A DNA stretch of 34,780 nucleotides from positions 1-34,780 of the forward strand of contig JADDRA010000068.1 of assembly GCA_016781105.1 (NCBI GenBank), in the 5' to 3' direction. This DNA comes from Actinomycetota bacterium. GTDB taxonomy: Bacteria; Actinomycetota; Acidimicrobiia; Acidimicrobiales; CADCSY01. Under the pieces are notes generated by a model. It had not been told where the DNA came from, did not search any database, and worked only from the letters and a program-made list of their open reading frames with translations. The translations under genes were made by a program, and so were the position numbers. Of this stretch, positions 15,925 to 23,565 are shown one piece after another. Positions within the stretch are counted from its first letter, which is position 1; every line of letters starts with the position of its first letter.

Positions 15925-18195
15925 TCAGCCCGAGTCGCGGTCGTCGTCCCGGTCTCGGCCGGACTCCCGGTCGTCGGCCCGGTCGTCGTCGGCCCGGTCG
16001 TCGTCCTCGTCGGACTCGTCGGCGTCCTCGTCGGCCCGGTCGTCGTCCTCGTCGGCGTCCTCTTTGCGGTCACGTTCCCGGCGCAGTCGGTCGAACAGCT
16101 CGTCGAGGTCGGTGCCAGCCTGGTCGTCGCGGCCGGGGCGCAGGGTCGTGGTGGTGGCCGGGGGTGGGTCGGCCACCGGGGCGGGAAGCTCCTCCACGTA
16201 GGCGCCGGAGTCGGTGCCCCGGGGCTCGCGCAGGGCACGCACGTCGAAGCCGCCCCGGGCCCGGCGGCGCAGGATCTCGGCCAGGTCGGTGATGGGGGCC
16301 GGCTCGGTGAAGTCGGTCACGGCCACGTCGGCCAGCGCACCCCGCATGAAGGACTCCCACGTGGCGGCGGGCAGGCTTCCTCCGGTCATGGCCCGCACCC
16401 CCTTGATCCCCACCAGGGGGCGGGGGGCATCGGCGTAGCCCATCCACACCGACGTCGACAGTGTGGGGGTGTAGCCCACGAACCAGGCGTCGCTGTGGCC
16501 CTGGGCCGTGCCCGTCTTGCCTGCGGCGGGACGGTCGATCCCGTTGTCGCCGGCGGTGCCGCCGGCCTGGAGCACGCCCTCGAGGATCTCGTTGACGTTG
16601 TCGGCGGTGATCTCCTCGAGGACCCGTGTGCGCTCGGGCTCGGCGTTGTCCTCCAACACGTTGCCCTCGGCGTCGAGGACGCGCACCACCGGGGTGGGCT
16701 CGGCCCGCTCCCCCCTGGCGGCGAAGACCCCGAAGGCCGAGGACATGTCGAGGGGGGACACGCTCAGGGAGCCGAGGGCGACCGACAGCGCGTGCACCCC
16801 CTCCTGGTAGTCGGAGCTGGAGATGCCCATGCGCTTGGCCAGCGCCATCGTCTCGGGCACCCCCACGTCCTGGAGGAGTTGCACGTAGGCGGTGTTGACC
16901 GACTGGCGGGTGGCGCTGCGCAGGTCGATGCGCCCGTAGGACGACCCCCCGAAGTTCTGGAACGACGTGCCGCCGACCTCCATGGGGCTGGCGCCCGAGT
17001 AGGTGCGGGTGGGGGCGATGCCCTCCTCCAGGGCCTGGGCCAGGACGAAGGGCTTGAAGGCCGAGCCGGGCTGGCGGCCGGTGCCGCCGCCGGACGCCCC
17101 GAGGGCGAGGTTGACCCGGGACGACGCGAAGTCGCGCCCGCCGACCAGGGCCTTGACGAAGCCCGTGAGCGGCTCGACCGCCACCAGGGACGCCTCCAGT
17201 GGTGGGTCGGTGCCGTCCAGCGTCTCGCCCACCGACCGCTCCGCCTCCTCCTGCAGGCGGCGGTCGAGCGTGGTGTAGATGCGCAGCCCCTGCTGGTAGA
17301 CGGCGTCCTCCCCGTAGCGCTCGGCCAGGTGGCGCTGGAGGTAGTCGAGGAAGTACGGGTAGGCCGTCTCGGCTTGCTCCCGGGGATGGACCACGGTGGC
17401 GCCCCCCTCGGGCGGCACGGCGCCGGGGGTGGCCAGCCACACCGGCTGGGCCAGGGCCTCGGCGTGCTGGTCGGGCGTGATCATGCCCTCGCCCAGCATG
17501 GCGTCGAGGATGAAGCGCCGGCGCTCCTCGGCCAGCGCCGGGTTGCCTCGGGGCTCGTAGCGACTGGGAGCGGGGATGAGGCCGGCGAGCAGGGCCGACT
17601 CGGACAGGCTGAGGTCGCTGACCGGCTTGTGGAAGTAGGTCTCGGCCGCCGCCCCCACCCCGTAGGCACCTTCGCCCAGGTAGATCCGCTCCAGGTAGCG
17701 GAACAGGATCTCGTCCTTGTCGACCTGGCGGTCGAGCTGGCTGGCCAGGATCGCCTCGCGCACCTTGCGGGTGAAGCTGCGCTCGCTGCCGACGTAGGCG
17801 TTCTTCACGTACTGCTGGGTGATGGTGGAGCCGCCCTGGACCAGCTCCTGGTTGCGCACGTCGGCCCACAGCGCCCGGAAGGTCCCCCACACGTCGACCC
17901 CGCTGTGGGAGTAGAAGCGCCGGTCCTCCCCCGCCACCACCGCCTGCTTCAGCACCTCGGGGATGTCGGCCCGCTCGATGGGCTTGGTGCTGTCGAACTG
18001 GCGGAACACGCCGATCTCGTTGCCGTTGATGTCGTAGATGCGGCTGATGGCGGCCTCGACGCCGGGCTTGGCCGCCGGGAGGCTCGCCGGCAGGGGCAGG
18101 AAGAGCAGCGCGGCCAGGATCGTGCCCGTCGCCACGAGGGGGACCACCGCGGCGCTGACGACGAGGAGGGCGAACGACCGGCCGACGACGCGCAT
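15925..18195 (-). CDS. Class A penicillin-binding protein (bifunctional peptidoglycan synthase)
   Basis: A 756-residue cell-wall enzyme. A membrane anchor lies at 8-36. The GT51 glycosyltransferase domain has catalytic Glu90 in AGEDRRFYSHSGVD, GGSTITQQYVKNAY (121-134) and IYLGEGAYGVGAAAETYF. The transpeptidase domain has SAFK (Ser378-Lys381), SVN (432-434) and KTGT (560-563). It polymerises glycan strands and crosslinks stem peptides outside the membrane. No PASTA domain is seen, unlike some actinobacterial PBPs. The last 50 or so residues are an Asp-rich tail built of DDDRAD-like repeats. The ATG at 18195 gives a short cytoplasmic start; TACACT lies 9 nt upstream (18210-18205). Divergent from selA. 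Confidence 0.95.
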   Translation of the reverse strand: MRVVGRSFALLVVSAAVVPLVATGTILAALLFLPLPASLPAAKPGVEAAISRIYDINGNEIGVFRQFDSTKPIERADIPEVLKQAVVAGEDRRFYSHSGVDVWGTFRALWADVRNQELVQGGSTITQQYVKNAYVGSERSFTRKVREAILASQLDRQVDKDEILFRYLERIYLGEGAYGVGAAAETYFHKPVSDLSLSESALLAGLIPAPSRYEPRGNPALAEERRRFILDAMLGEGMITPDQHAEALAQPVWLATPGAVPPEGGATVVHPREQAETAYPYFLDYLQRHLAERYGEDAVYQQGLRIYTTLDRRLQEEAERSVGETLDGTDPPLEASLVAVEPLTGFVKALVGGRDFASSRVNLALGASGGGTGRQPGSAFKPFVLAQALEEGIAPTRTYSGASPMEVGGTSFQNFGGSSYGRIDLRSATRQSVNTAYVQLLQDVGVPETMALAKRMGISSSDYQEGVHALSVALGSLSVSPLDMSSAFGVFAARGERAEPTPVVRVLDAEGNVLEDNAEPERTRVLEEITADNVNEILEGVLQAGGTAGDNGIDRPAAGKTGTAQGHSDAWFVGYTPTLSTSVWMGYADAPRPLVGIKGVRAMTGGSLPAATWESFMRGALADVAVTDFTEPAPITDLAEILRRRARGGFDVRALREPRGTDSGAYVEELPAPVADPPPATTTTLRPGRDDQAGTDLDELFDRLRRERDRKEDADEDDDRADEDADESDEDDDRADDDRADDRESGRDRDDDRDSG
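15943..16072. repeat. Imperfect repeats encoding the acidic tail of the PBP
   Basis: Plus-strand units based on GTCGGCCCGGTCGTCGTC recur, the longer form with a following CTCGTCGG appearing twice about 42 bp apart. They encode DDDRAD and DEDADE-type peptides. The period is a multiple of three, so copy-number change would keep the frame. Confidence 0.6.
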
Positions 18196-18204
18196 GGCGA
18201 AGCG

Positions 18205-18210
18205 AGTGTA
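18205..18210 (-). promoter_or_regulatory. -10 box TACACT for the penicillin-binding protein gene
   Basis: On the minus strand TACACT ends 9 nt before the ATG at 18195. No Shine-Dalgarno sequence is seen in between. Confidence 0.4.
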
Positions 18211-18290
18211 CGGCTGGCACCGCGGTGGCCACGGGTCGGCGGGCGGGTGCCAGTCGGGCACACCGCCATCCCGGACGGCAGTATGGGCTC

Positions 18291-19559
18291 GTGAGCGAGA
18301 CCGCCCGGCCGCCCTCGGTCGACGCCCTGGCCCGGTCGCTCGCCGGCACCGGCCTGCCGCAACCCATGCTGGTGGAGGTGGCGCGTGCGGCCATCGCCGC
18401 CGGTGACCCCGCGTCGGCCCTCCGGCGAGCCGCGGCCGCAGGACGGTCCCTGCTCCAGCCGGTCATCAACGCCACCGGGGTCCTGCTCCACACCAACCTC
18501 GGCCGGGCCCCGGTGCCCGGTGCCTCCGACGGCACCCGCTACTCCAACCTCGAGCTCGACCTCGAGGATGGTCGGCGAGGCTCGCGCCAGGATCGGGCCG
18601 GGCCACTGCTGGCCCGGGCGTGCGGCGCCGAGCGAGCCCTGGTGGTGAACAACTGCGCGGCGGCGGTGGTCCTGGTCCTCGCCGCCCTGGCCCGCGATCG
18701 CGACGTGGTGGTGAGCCGGGGGGAGCTGGTCGAGATCGGCGGCGGGTTCCGCATCCCCGAGGTCCTGGCCCAGTCCGGTGCGCGCCTGGTCGAGGTGGGC
18801 ACCACCAACCGCACTCGCCTGGCCGACTACCGGGCTGCCGTGCAGGCCCCGGGTGCCGACGTGGGCCTCGTCCTCAAGGTCCACGCCTCCAACTACCGCA
18901 TCAGCGGCTTCACCGAGACGGTCGAGGTCGCCGCCCTGGCCGGCGTGGGCCCACCGGTGGTGGCCGACATCGGCTCGGGCCTGCTCGACGCCGCCACCCC
19001 CTGGCTGGCCGACGGTCCCCCACCGTGGCTGGCCAACGAGCCCGCCGCCCGCCAGACCCTGGCCGGGGGTGCCGCCCTGGTCACCTTCTCGGGCGACAAG
19101 CTGCTCGGCGGGCCCCAAGCCGGCATCGTCGCCGGCCGGGCCGACCTGGTGGCCGCCTGCGCCTCGCATCCCCTGGCCCGAGCCCTGCGGCCCGGGAGCC
19201 TGGTCCTGGGCGCCCTCCAGGAGACGGCGCTGGCCTACCTGCGCCGGGACGGGGCGGCCATCGGCTTCTGGCGCATGGCCACTCTGCCCGTCGCCGACCT
19301 GGAGGCCCGGGCCGCGGCGCTCGGCGTAGGCCGGCCGGTGGCCTGCGCCTCGGTCACCGGGGGCGGCACCCTGCCCGGGGTGGAGATCCCCTCGGCCGGG
19401 GTGGCGGTGGAGGGCGACCACCGCGCCGCCCTGCGGGCCCGGACCCCGCCCGTCGTCGCCCGGGTGGCCGAGGGCGTGACCGTGTGCGACCTGCGCACGG
19501 TCGCCCCCGCCGACGATGCCGAGCTGTCCGCCGCCCTGGCCGCGGTGGCGAGACCCTGA
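18291..19559 (+). CDS. selA: L-seryl-tRNA(Sec) selenium transferase
   Basis: A 422-residue PLP enzyme that converts seryl-tRNA(Sec) to selenocysteyl-tRNA(Sec) with selenophosphate. Characteristic stretches are PVINATGVLLHTNLGRAP, LVVNNCAAAVVLVLAALA, RGELVEIGGGFRIPEVL, EVGTTNRTRLADYRAA and TFSGDKLLGGPQAGI, with Lys270 the Schiff-base lysine. It is shorter than the roughly 460-residue E. coli enzyme: a deletion sits near SDGTRYSNLELDLEDGRRGS. GTG 18291 is preferred because it begins directly before the helical N-terminal domain; an upstream ATG at 18225 would overlap the PBP promoter region. selB follows about 0.9 kb downstream on the same strand. No selD or tRNA(Sec) gene was recognised in the window. 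Confidence 0.92.
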   Translation: MSETARPPSVDALARSLAGTGLPQPMLVEVARAAIAAGDPASALRRAAAAGRSLLQPVINATGVLLHTNLGRAPVPGASDGTRYSNLELDLEDGRRGSRQDRAGPLLARACGAERALVVNNCAAAVVLVLAALARDRDVVVSRGELVEIGGGFRIPEVLAQSGARLVEVGTTNRTRLADYRAAVQAPGADVGLVLKVHASNYRISGFTETVEVAALAGVGPPVVADIGSGLLDAATPWLADGPPPWLANEPAARQTLAGGAALVTFSGDKLLGGPQAGIVAGRADLVAACASHPLARALRPGSLVLGALQETALAYLRRDGAAIGFWRMATLPVADLEARAAALGVGRPVACASVTGGGTLPGVEIPSAGVAVEGDHRAALRARTPPVVARVAEGVTVCDLRTVAPADDAELSAALAAVARP

Positions 19560-19632
19560 CACGGGGCTCAGCAGCGGGGGCGGGCGCCGGCTCGCGCGGC
19601 GTCCCCGGTCAGGTCGTCCAGGGCGGCGCCAG

Positions 19633-19992
19633 TCAGGGCGGATCAGGCCCGGAGCGGACCAGTTCTTCGGGCGCCTCGTCGGTGACCACCGTGCCGTCTG
19701 GGGCGATCCAGCGCCAGCGTCCGGAGCCGCCCTGGTAGCTCCATCCCTCGTAGGTCTTGAGCCGATGGTGGTAGGCGCACACGCGGGCCAGGGCCGACAG
19801 CTCCGTGCGCCGGGTCAACGCCCAGCCGTCGCGATGGTCGATCTCGAGGTGGCGGGACACCCCACAGCCGGGGACGACGCAGGTGGGGTCGCGGGCCTCG
19901 AGCGCCCGGCGCTGCTGGGCGGTCACCCCTCTTGGATTTCGAGCAATCTTGCCGCTCCTGTCGAGGACACCTGGTCGCCATCGTCGTTCCGA
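19633..19992 (-). pseudogene. C-terminal remnant of a DUF222/HNH endonuclease-like protein
   Basis: The frame ending at the TGA at 19633 encodes the HNH end of the DUF222-HNH proteins abundant in actinobacteria: ALEARDPTCVVPGCGVSRHL, EIDHRDGWAL, LARVCAYHHRLKTYEGW, then GRWRWIAPDGTVVTD. The zinc-binding and His residues of the HNH core (CVVPGC, EIDH, YHHRLKT) are intact. The roughly 300-residue N-terminal DUF222 domain is missing; upstream of about 19990 the frame carries no recognisable family sequence. I read it as a fragment left by deletion between selA and selB. Confidence 0.7.
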
Positions 19993-20295
19993 GGAAACTC
20001 GGATCGGCGGAGCAGGCCGCGCCACGATGACAGCTGATCGAAGCTGCGGTGGGCCCGCCCGAGCGCGTCCCTGAACCCGGCGCAGCGCCATGCAGCCAAG
20101 TGCCGAAGAGACGCCCGGCCCGTCGCCATGATGCCCTTCCCGTCGTGCTGGCCCGAGTGACACCCCCATCCCCCGTGCGGAGCTGACCGGGCCTCTGCTC
20201 GTGCCGTCGCCCTGATCTGTCCGCCCCTCTGGAGCGCCTGGTCAGCTCGGCCGTGGTCGACTCCGCCGGGGTGGTCCTGGGCGAGGTCGTCACCC
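19993..20295. other. Intergenic stretch between the HNH remnant and the repeats; no confident gene
   Basis: No ORF here has convincing family sequence. A plus-strand frame from 20214 to a TGA at 20337 reads APLERLVSSAVVDSAG and VVLGEVVTRL, faintly like a PRC-barrel strand pattern, but it has no start codon or promoter and runs into the 19-bp repeats. It may be another fragment. Confidence 0.4.
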
Positions 20296-20333
20296 GGCTG
20301 GACTGCTGTTGGCCGGCTGGACTGCTGTTGGCC
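20296..20333. repeat. Two tandem copies of a 19-bp unit
   Basis: GGCTGGACTGCTGTTGGCC is repeated perfectly at 20296-20314 and 20315-20333, followed by a partial third copy GGCTG. No function is assigned. Confidence 0.85.
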
Positions 20334-20360
20334 GGCTGAACACCCGGTGCCGGGCTCCGT

Positions 20361-20450
20361 ACCCAGGCTGCGATGATCCGCCGGGCTGCCTACCCACCTG
20401 CGATGATCCACCGGGTTCCTCTACGTCCGGCGATAATCCGTCGGTGCATG
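20361..20450. repeat. Three 30-bp tandem repeats running into the selB start
   Basis: The units start at 20361, 20391 and 20421. Each carries CGATGATCCGCCGG or a close variant at the same offset (20371, 20401, 20431). The third copy (CGATAATCCGTCGG) supplies the putative -10 GATAAT and the GTG start codon of selB. They could be operator copies or duplicated promoter cores. Confidence 0.75.
20432..20437 (+). promoter_or_regulatory. -10 box GATAAT for selB
   Basis: GATAAT ends 6 nt before the GTG at 20444 and lies in the third 30-bp repeat. The equivalent positions in the first two repeats read GATGAT. Confidence 0.45.
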
Positions 20451-22174
20451 TCGTCGCCACCGCTGGCCACGTCGATCACGGCAAATCGACGCTCGTCCAC
20501 GCCCTGACCGGCATCGACCCCGACCGGTTCGGCGAGGAGAAGGCCCGGGGGCTCACCATCGACCTGGGCTTCGCCTGGACCACCCTGCCCTCGGGCCGGG
20601 GCCTGGCCTTCGTCGACGTCCCCGGCCACATCCGCTTCATCAAGAACATGCTGGCCGGGGTGGGGGCGGTGGACGCCTGCCTGTTCGTGGTCGCGGCCAC
20701 CGAGGGCTGGAAGCCCCAGTCCGAGGAGCACCTGCGCATCCTCGAGCTGCTCGGGGTCAGCCACGGCCTGGTGGCGCTGACCAAGGTGGCGGTGGTCGAC
20801 GACGACCACCGGGAGCTGGCCGGCATGGACGTGGCCGACCACCTGGCCGGTACCTTCCTCGAAGGGGCCGAGGTGGTCGAGGTGGACGCCCCCAGCGGCG
20901 CCGGCATCGAGGAGCTGCAGGCGGCGCTCGACCGGCTGCTGGCCACCACGCCCCCCGCCGCCGACCTCGGCCGGCCCCGCCTGTGGGTCGACCGCAGCTT
21001 CGCGGCCAAGGGCTCGGGCACGGTGGTGACCGGGACCCTCACCGGGGGGCGCATAGCGGTGGACGACGAGCTCGTCGTCGTCCCCGGCGAACGCTCGGTG
21101 CGGGTCCGGGCCCTGCAGAGCCACCAGGAGTCCCTGCCCGCCGTGGGACCGGGCCGGCGGGTGGCGGTGAACCTCGTCGGTGTGGGCCACGACGAGGTCC
21201 AGCGGGGCGACGCCCTGGTGCGATCGGCGCAGTGGCACCTCACCCGACGCCTCGACGCCAGCCTGGCCGTGCTCGACTCGCTCGACCACGAGGTGTCGCG
21301 GCGGGGCGCCTACGTGGCCTACCTGGGCTCGGGCGAGCGCCCGGCGCGCCTGCGGGTGCTCGGCACCTCGGCCCTCGGACCCGGGGAGTCCGGGCTGGTG
21401 CGCCTCCACCTGGCCGATCCCCTGCCCCTCGTCCCCGGTGACCGCTACGTGCTGCGGGAGACGGGACGGGCCGAGACCGTTGGCGGCGGCGAGGTGCTCG
21501 ACGTCGATCCCGTCCTGCCCGCGGCCCGGGCCCGGCCCGACCGCTCGGTCGCCCGGGTGGTGGCCGAGCGGGGCTGGGTGGAGGCCGACCTGCTCCAGCG
21601 CCTCACCGGCGAGACCCAGGCGCCCCAGGTCGGCCCCTGGGTGGTCGACCCCTCGGCCCTGGCCCAGACCCGCCAGGCGGTCGAGGAGGCGGTCGACGGC
21701 GCCGGCCCCCTCGGGCTCGACGTGGCCGGGCTCGATCCCCGCCAGCGGGCCGTGCTCGCCACCCTCGACGACGTCGTCATCGAGGCCGGACGGGCCCGCC
21801 GGCCCGACGTGGTCGACCCGCTGCTCGACCACCCCTACCTCGCGACCCTGGAGGCCGCTCCGTTCACCCCTCCCCCGCCCGACGGCGTCGACCGGGGCGA
21901 GCTGCGGGAGCTGGTGCGCCGGGGGCTGGTGCTCGAGAGCGACGGCACCTGGTTCTCCCCCGGCGCGGTGGAGCGGGCGGCCGCCATCCTCGTCCCCCTG
22001 TTCGACGCCCACCCGCGCGGGGTCACCGTGGCCCAGATTCGCGACGCGCTGGGGACCAGCCGCAAGTTCCTGCTCCCTCTGCTGGGCCTGCTCGACGGGC
22101 GGGGCATCACCCGGCGGCGAGGTGACCTGCGCATCGCCGGCCCGCGCCTGCCCGGGCCTTCACGCCAGCCCTGA
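20444..22174 (+). CDS. selB: Selenocysteine-specific translation elongation factor
   Basis: A 576-residue GTPase that brings selenocysteyl-tRNA(Sec) to UGA codons marked by a SECIS element. G1 motif GHVDHGKST at residues 8-16, G2 region GLTIDLGFAW, G3 DVPGHIRFIKNML and a TKVAVVD G4-like motif (TKxx instead of NKxD, as in other SelB proteins). EF-Tu-like domains II and III follow (RSFAAKGSGTVVTGTLTGG), then C-terminal winged-helix repeats, the last with AQIRDALGTSRKFLLPLLGL, which bind SECIS RNA. GTG 20444 is chosen because the G1 motif lies 5-10 residues from the N-terminus in this family. The frame is open upstream to 20309 through the repeats. Ends 9 bp from the convergent nfeD-like gene. 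Confidence 0.92.
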   Translation: MHVVATAGHVDHGKSTLVHALTGIDPDRFGEEKARGLTIDLGFAWTTLPSGRGLAFVDVPGHIRFIKNMLAGVGAVDACLFVVAATEGWKPQSEEHLRILELLGVSHGLVALTKVAVVDDDHRELAGMDVADHLAGTFLEGAEVVEVDAPSGAGIEELQAALDRLLATTPPAADLGRPRLWVDRSFAAKGSGTVVTGTLTGGRIAVDDELVVVPGERSVRVRALQSHQESLPAVGPGRRVAVNLVGVGHDEVQRGDALVRSAQWHLTRRLDASLAVLDSLDHEVSRRGAYVAYLGSGERPARLRVLGTSALGPGESGLVRLHLADPLPLVPGDRYVLRETGRAETVGGGEVLDVDPVLPAARARPDRSVARVVAERGWVEADLLQRLTGETQAPQVGPWVVDPSALAQTRQAVEEAVDGAGPLGLDVAGLDPRQRAVLATLDDVVIEAGRARRPDVVDPLLDHPYLATLEAAPFTPPPPDGVDRGELRELVRRGLVLESDGTWFSPGAVERAAAILVPLFDAHPRGVTVAQIRDALGTSRKFLLPLLGLLDGRGITRRRGDLRIAGPRLPGPSRQP

Positions 22175-22183
22175 GACGGAACG

Positions 22184-23530
22184 TCAGCCGGCGGAGCCCT
22201 CCGGCGTGCCACCTTCCGGCTGGCCGGTCCCGCTGCGGGAGGACCGGCGCTCTCGGTAGTCCCGGGCGCCTCCCTCCTCGGGCTCCACCTCGAGGGCCAG
22301 GCCGTCGATCCCCGTCACCCGCACCCGCTGCCCGGCGGCGATGGGTGTGGCCCGGTTGGTCCGGGCCGACCACAGCGCGTCGCGCACCCGCACCACGCCG
22401 TCCGGCGCGGTCTCGGCCACCGCCTCGCCCATCTCGCCGATCATCGACTCCCGCCCGATGGTGGGTGTCGAGAACCGGCTGCGCACGGTGGCGGGAAGAC
22501 CGGCGAGCATCATGAGCACCATGCCGACCACCCCGGCGACCAGCGGCAGCCAGCCGATCGACACCCCGTCGAAGAGCACGAGCGAGCCCAGGGCGAAGGC
22601 GACGACGCCGATCCCGGTCCACACCCGGGGCACCCCGATCTGCACGTCCACCGCGAAGCCGAAGGTGGCCAGGCCCAGCAGGGCGAGGCCGACCGGCGAG
22701 GTGGGCAGCACGGCCAGGCCGTAGGCGGCCAGCACGCCGGCCAGGGCGCCCACCACGCCCGCCACGCCCACGCCGGCGGTGAACAGCTCGAAGACGACCA
22801 GGGCCAGCGCCACCACCAACAGGAGGTAGGCGACGGGAGGGCTGGCCACGGTGTGCAGGAGCCGGGGGACCAGGTCGAGCTTGGCCAGGCGGGCGTCGAC
22901 CGTCAGCGTCGCCTCCGGAGGTCCCCCCTCGACCGGCTCGAAGGCCGCCGTCTCCAGGGGCGCACCGGCCACCTCCCGCCCGTCCAGAGCGGCCACGAAG
23001 CTGCCGAGGACGGCGGACTCCTCCCGGTTGAGCTCGACCAGCCCGAGCTCCAGGGCCTGCTCGGGGCCGACCGTGCCCCGGCGCACGGCCTGGGGCAGCT
23101 CGCCGAAGATCGGGGCCGGCACCTCGCCGAGGCGGGCCTGGGGGGCCATGCCCGCCAGCGGGGCGGCGAGGACCAGGCGAGCCGCGCCCCCGAGCGCCTG
23201 GGCCCCGCTCTCGCCCACCCACACGGCGAGGGGCACCCGGGCGTGGCCGACCCGGAAGACCAGGGCATCGAGCTCGGCGGTATCGAGGACCGAGCCGGGA
23301 CTGTCGAGCTGGAGGATCAGCGCCTCGGCACCGTCGCGCTCGCTCTCGGCGATGGCCTCCTGGACGAAGTCGGCCATAACCGGATCGAGGTAGCCGTTGA
23401 CCTGGACGACGTTGACGAAGGGCCGGGACCCGGCCTGGCCCTGCGCCCCGGCAGCGGGCGTGGCCACCGCCCCGAGCCCGAGCAGGAGCACGAGGGCGAC
23501 GAGGAGCGGGCCCACGACGGCCCCCAGCAC
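22184..23530 (-). CDS. NfeD-like membrane protein with ClpP-type domain lacking the catalytic Ser
   Basis: A 448-residue NfeD-family protein. A signal peptide covers 1-30 (LLVALVLLLGLGAVATPAAG). A ClpP-like domain occupies about 38-190 (QVNGYLDPVMADFVQEAIAE, LILQLDSPGS, GMAPQARLGEVPAP), four or five membrane segments about 235-370, and an OB-fold NfeD C-terminal domain (IGEMGEAVAETAPDGVVRVR, ITGIDGLALEVEPEEGG). In proteolytic NfeD proteins the active-site Ser lies in an AASAG stretch; here the aligned sequence SGAQALGGA has Gly114. The protein may act in membrane organisation, as the family works with stomatins. GTG 23530 fits the signal peptide; the ATG at 23593 would overlap the divergent ATPase gene. 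Confidence 0.82.
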   Translation of the reverse strand: MLGAVVGPLLVALVLLLGLGAVATPAAGAQGQAGSRPFVNVVQVNGYLDPVMADFVQEAIAESERDGAEALILQLDSPGSVLDTAELDALVFRVGHARVPLAVWVGESGAQALGGAARLVLAAPLAGMAPQARLGEVPAPIFGELPQAVRRGTVGPEQALELGLVELNREESAVLGSFVAALDGREVAGAPLETAAFEPVEGGPPEATLTVDARLAKLDLVPRLLHTVASPPVAYLLLVVALALVVFELFTAGVGVAGVVGALAGVLAAYGLAVLPTSPVGLALLGLATFGFAVDVQIGVPRVWTGIGVVAFALGSLVLFDGVSIGWLPLVAGVVGMVLMMLAGLPATVRSRFSTPTIGRESMIGEMGEAVAETAPDGVVRVRDALWSARTNRATPIAAGQRVRVTGIDGLALEVEPEEGGARDYRERRSSRSGTGQPEGGTPEGSAG

Positions 23531-23565
23531 TAGCCTGCCCGGGGACCGCCCCCGGAGAGGAAGCT

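Noticed and set aside
18225-18290. Longer selA start at ATG 18225
   Set aside because: It adds 22 unconserved residues and overlaps the PBP promoter region; GTG 18291 fits the family N-terminus.
16495-18294. Plus-strand frame of 599 codons opposite the penicillin-binding protein
   Set aside because: All conserved PBP motifs are on the minus strand; the plus frame is a mirror of its GC-rich codons.
19560-20443. tRNA(Sec) gene between selA and selB
   Set aside because: No GTTCRA T-loop with flanking stems or TCA anticodon loop could be built on either strand.
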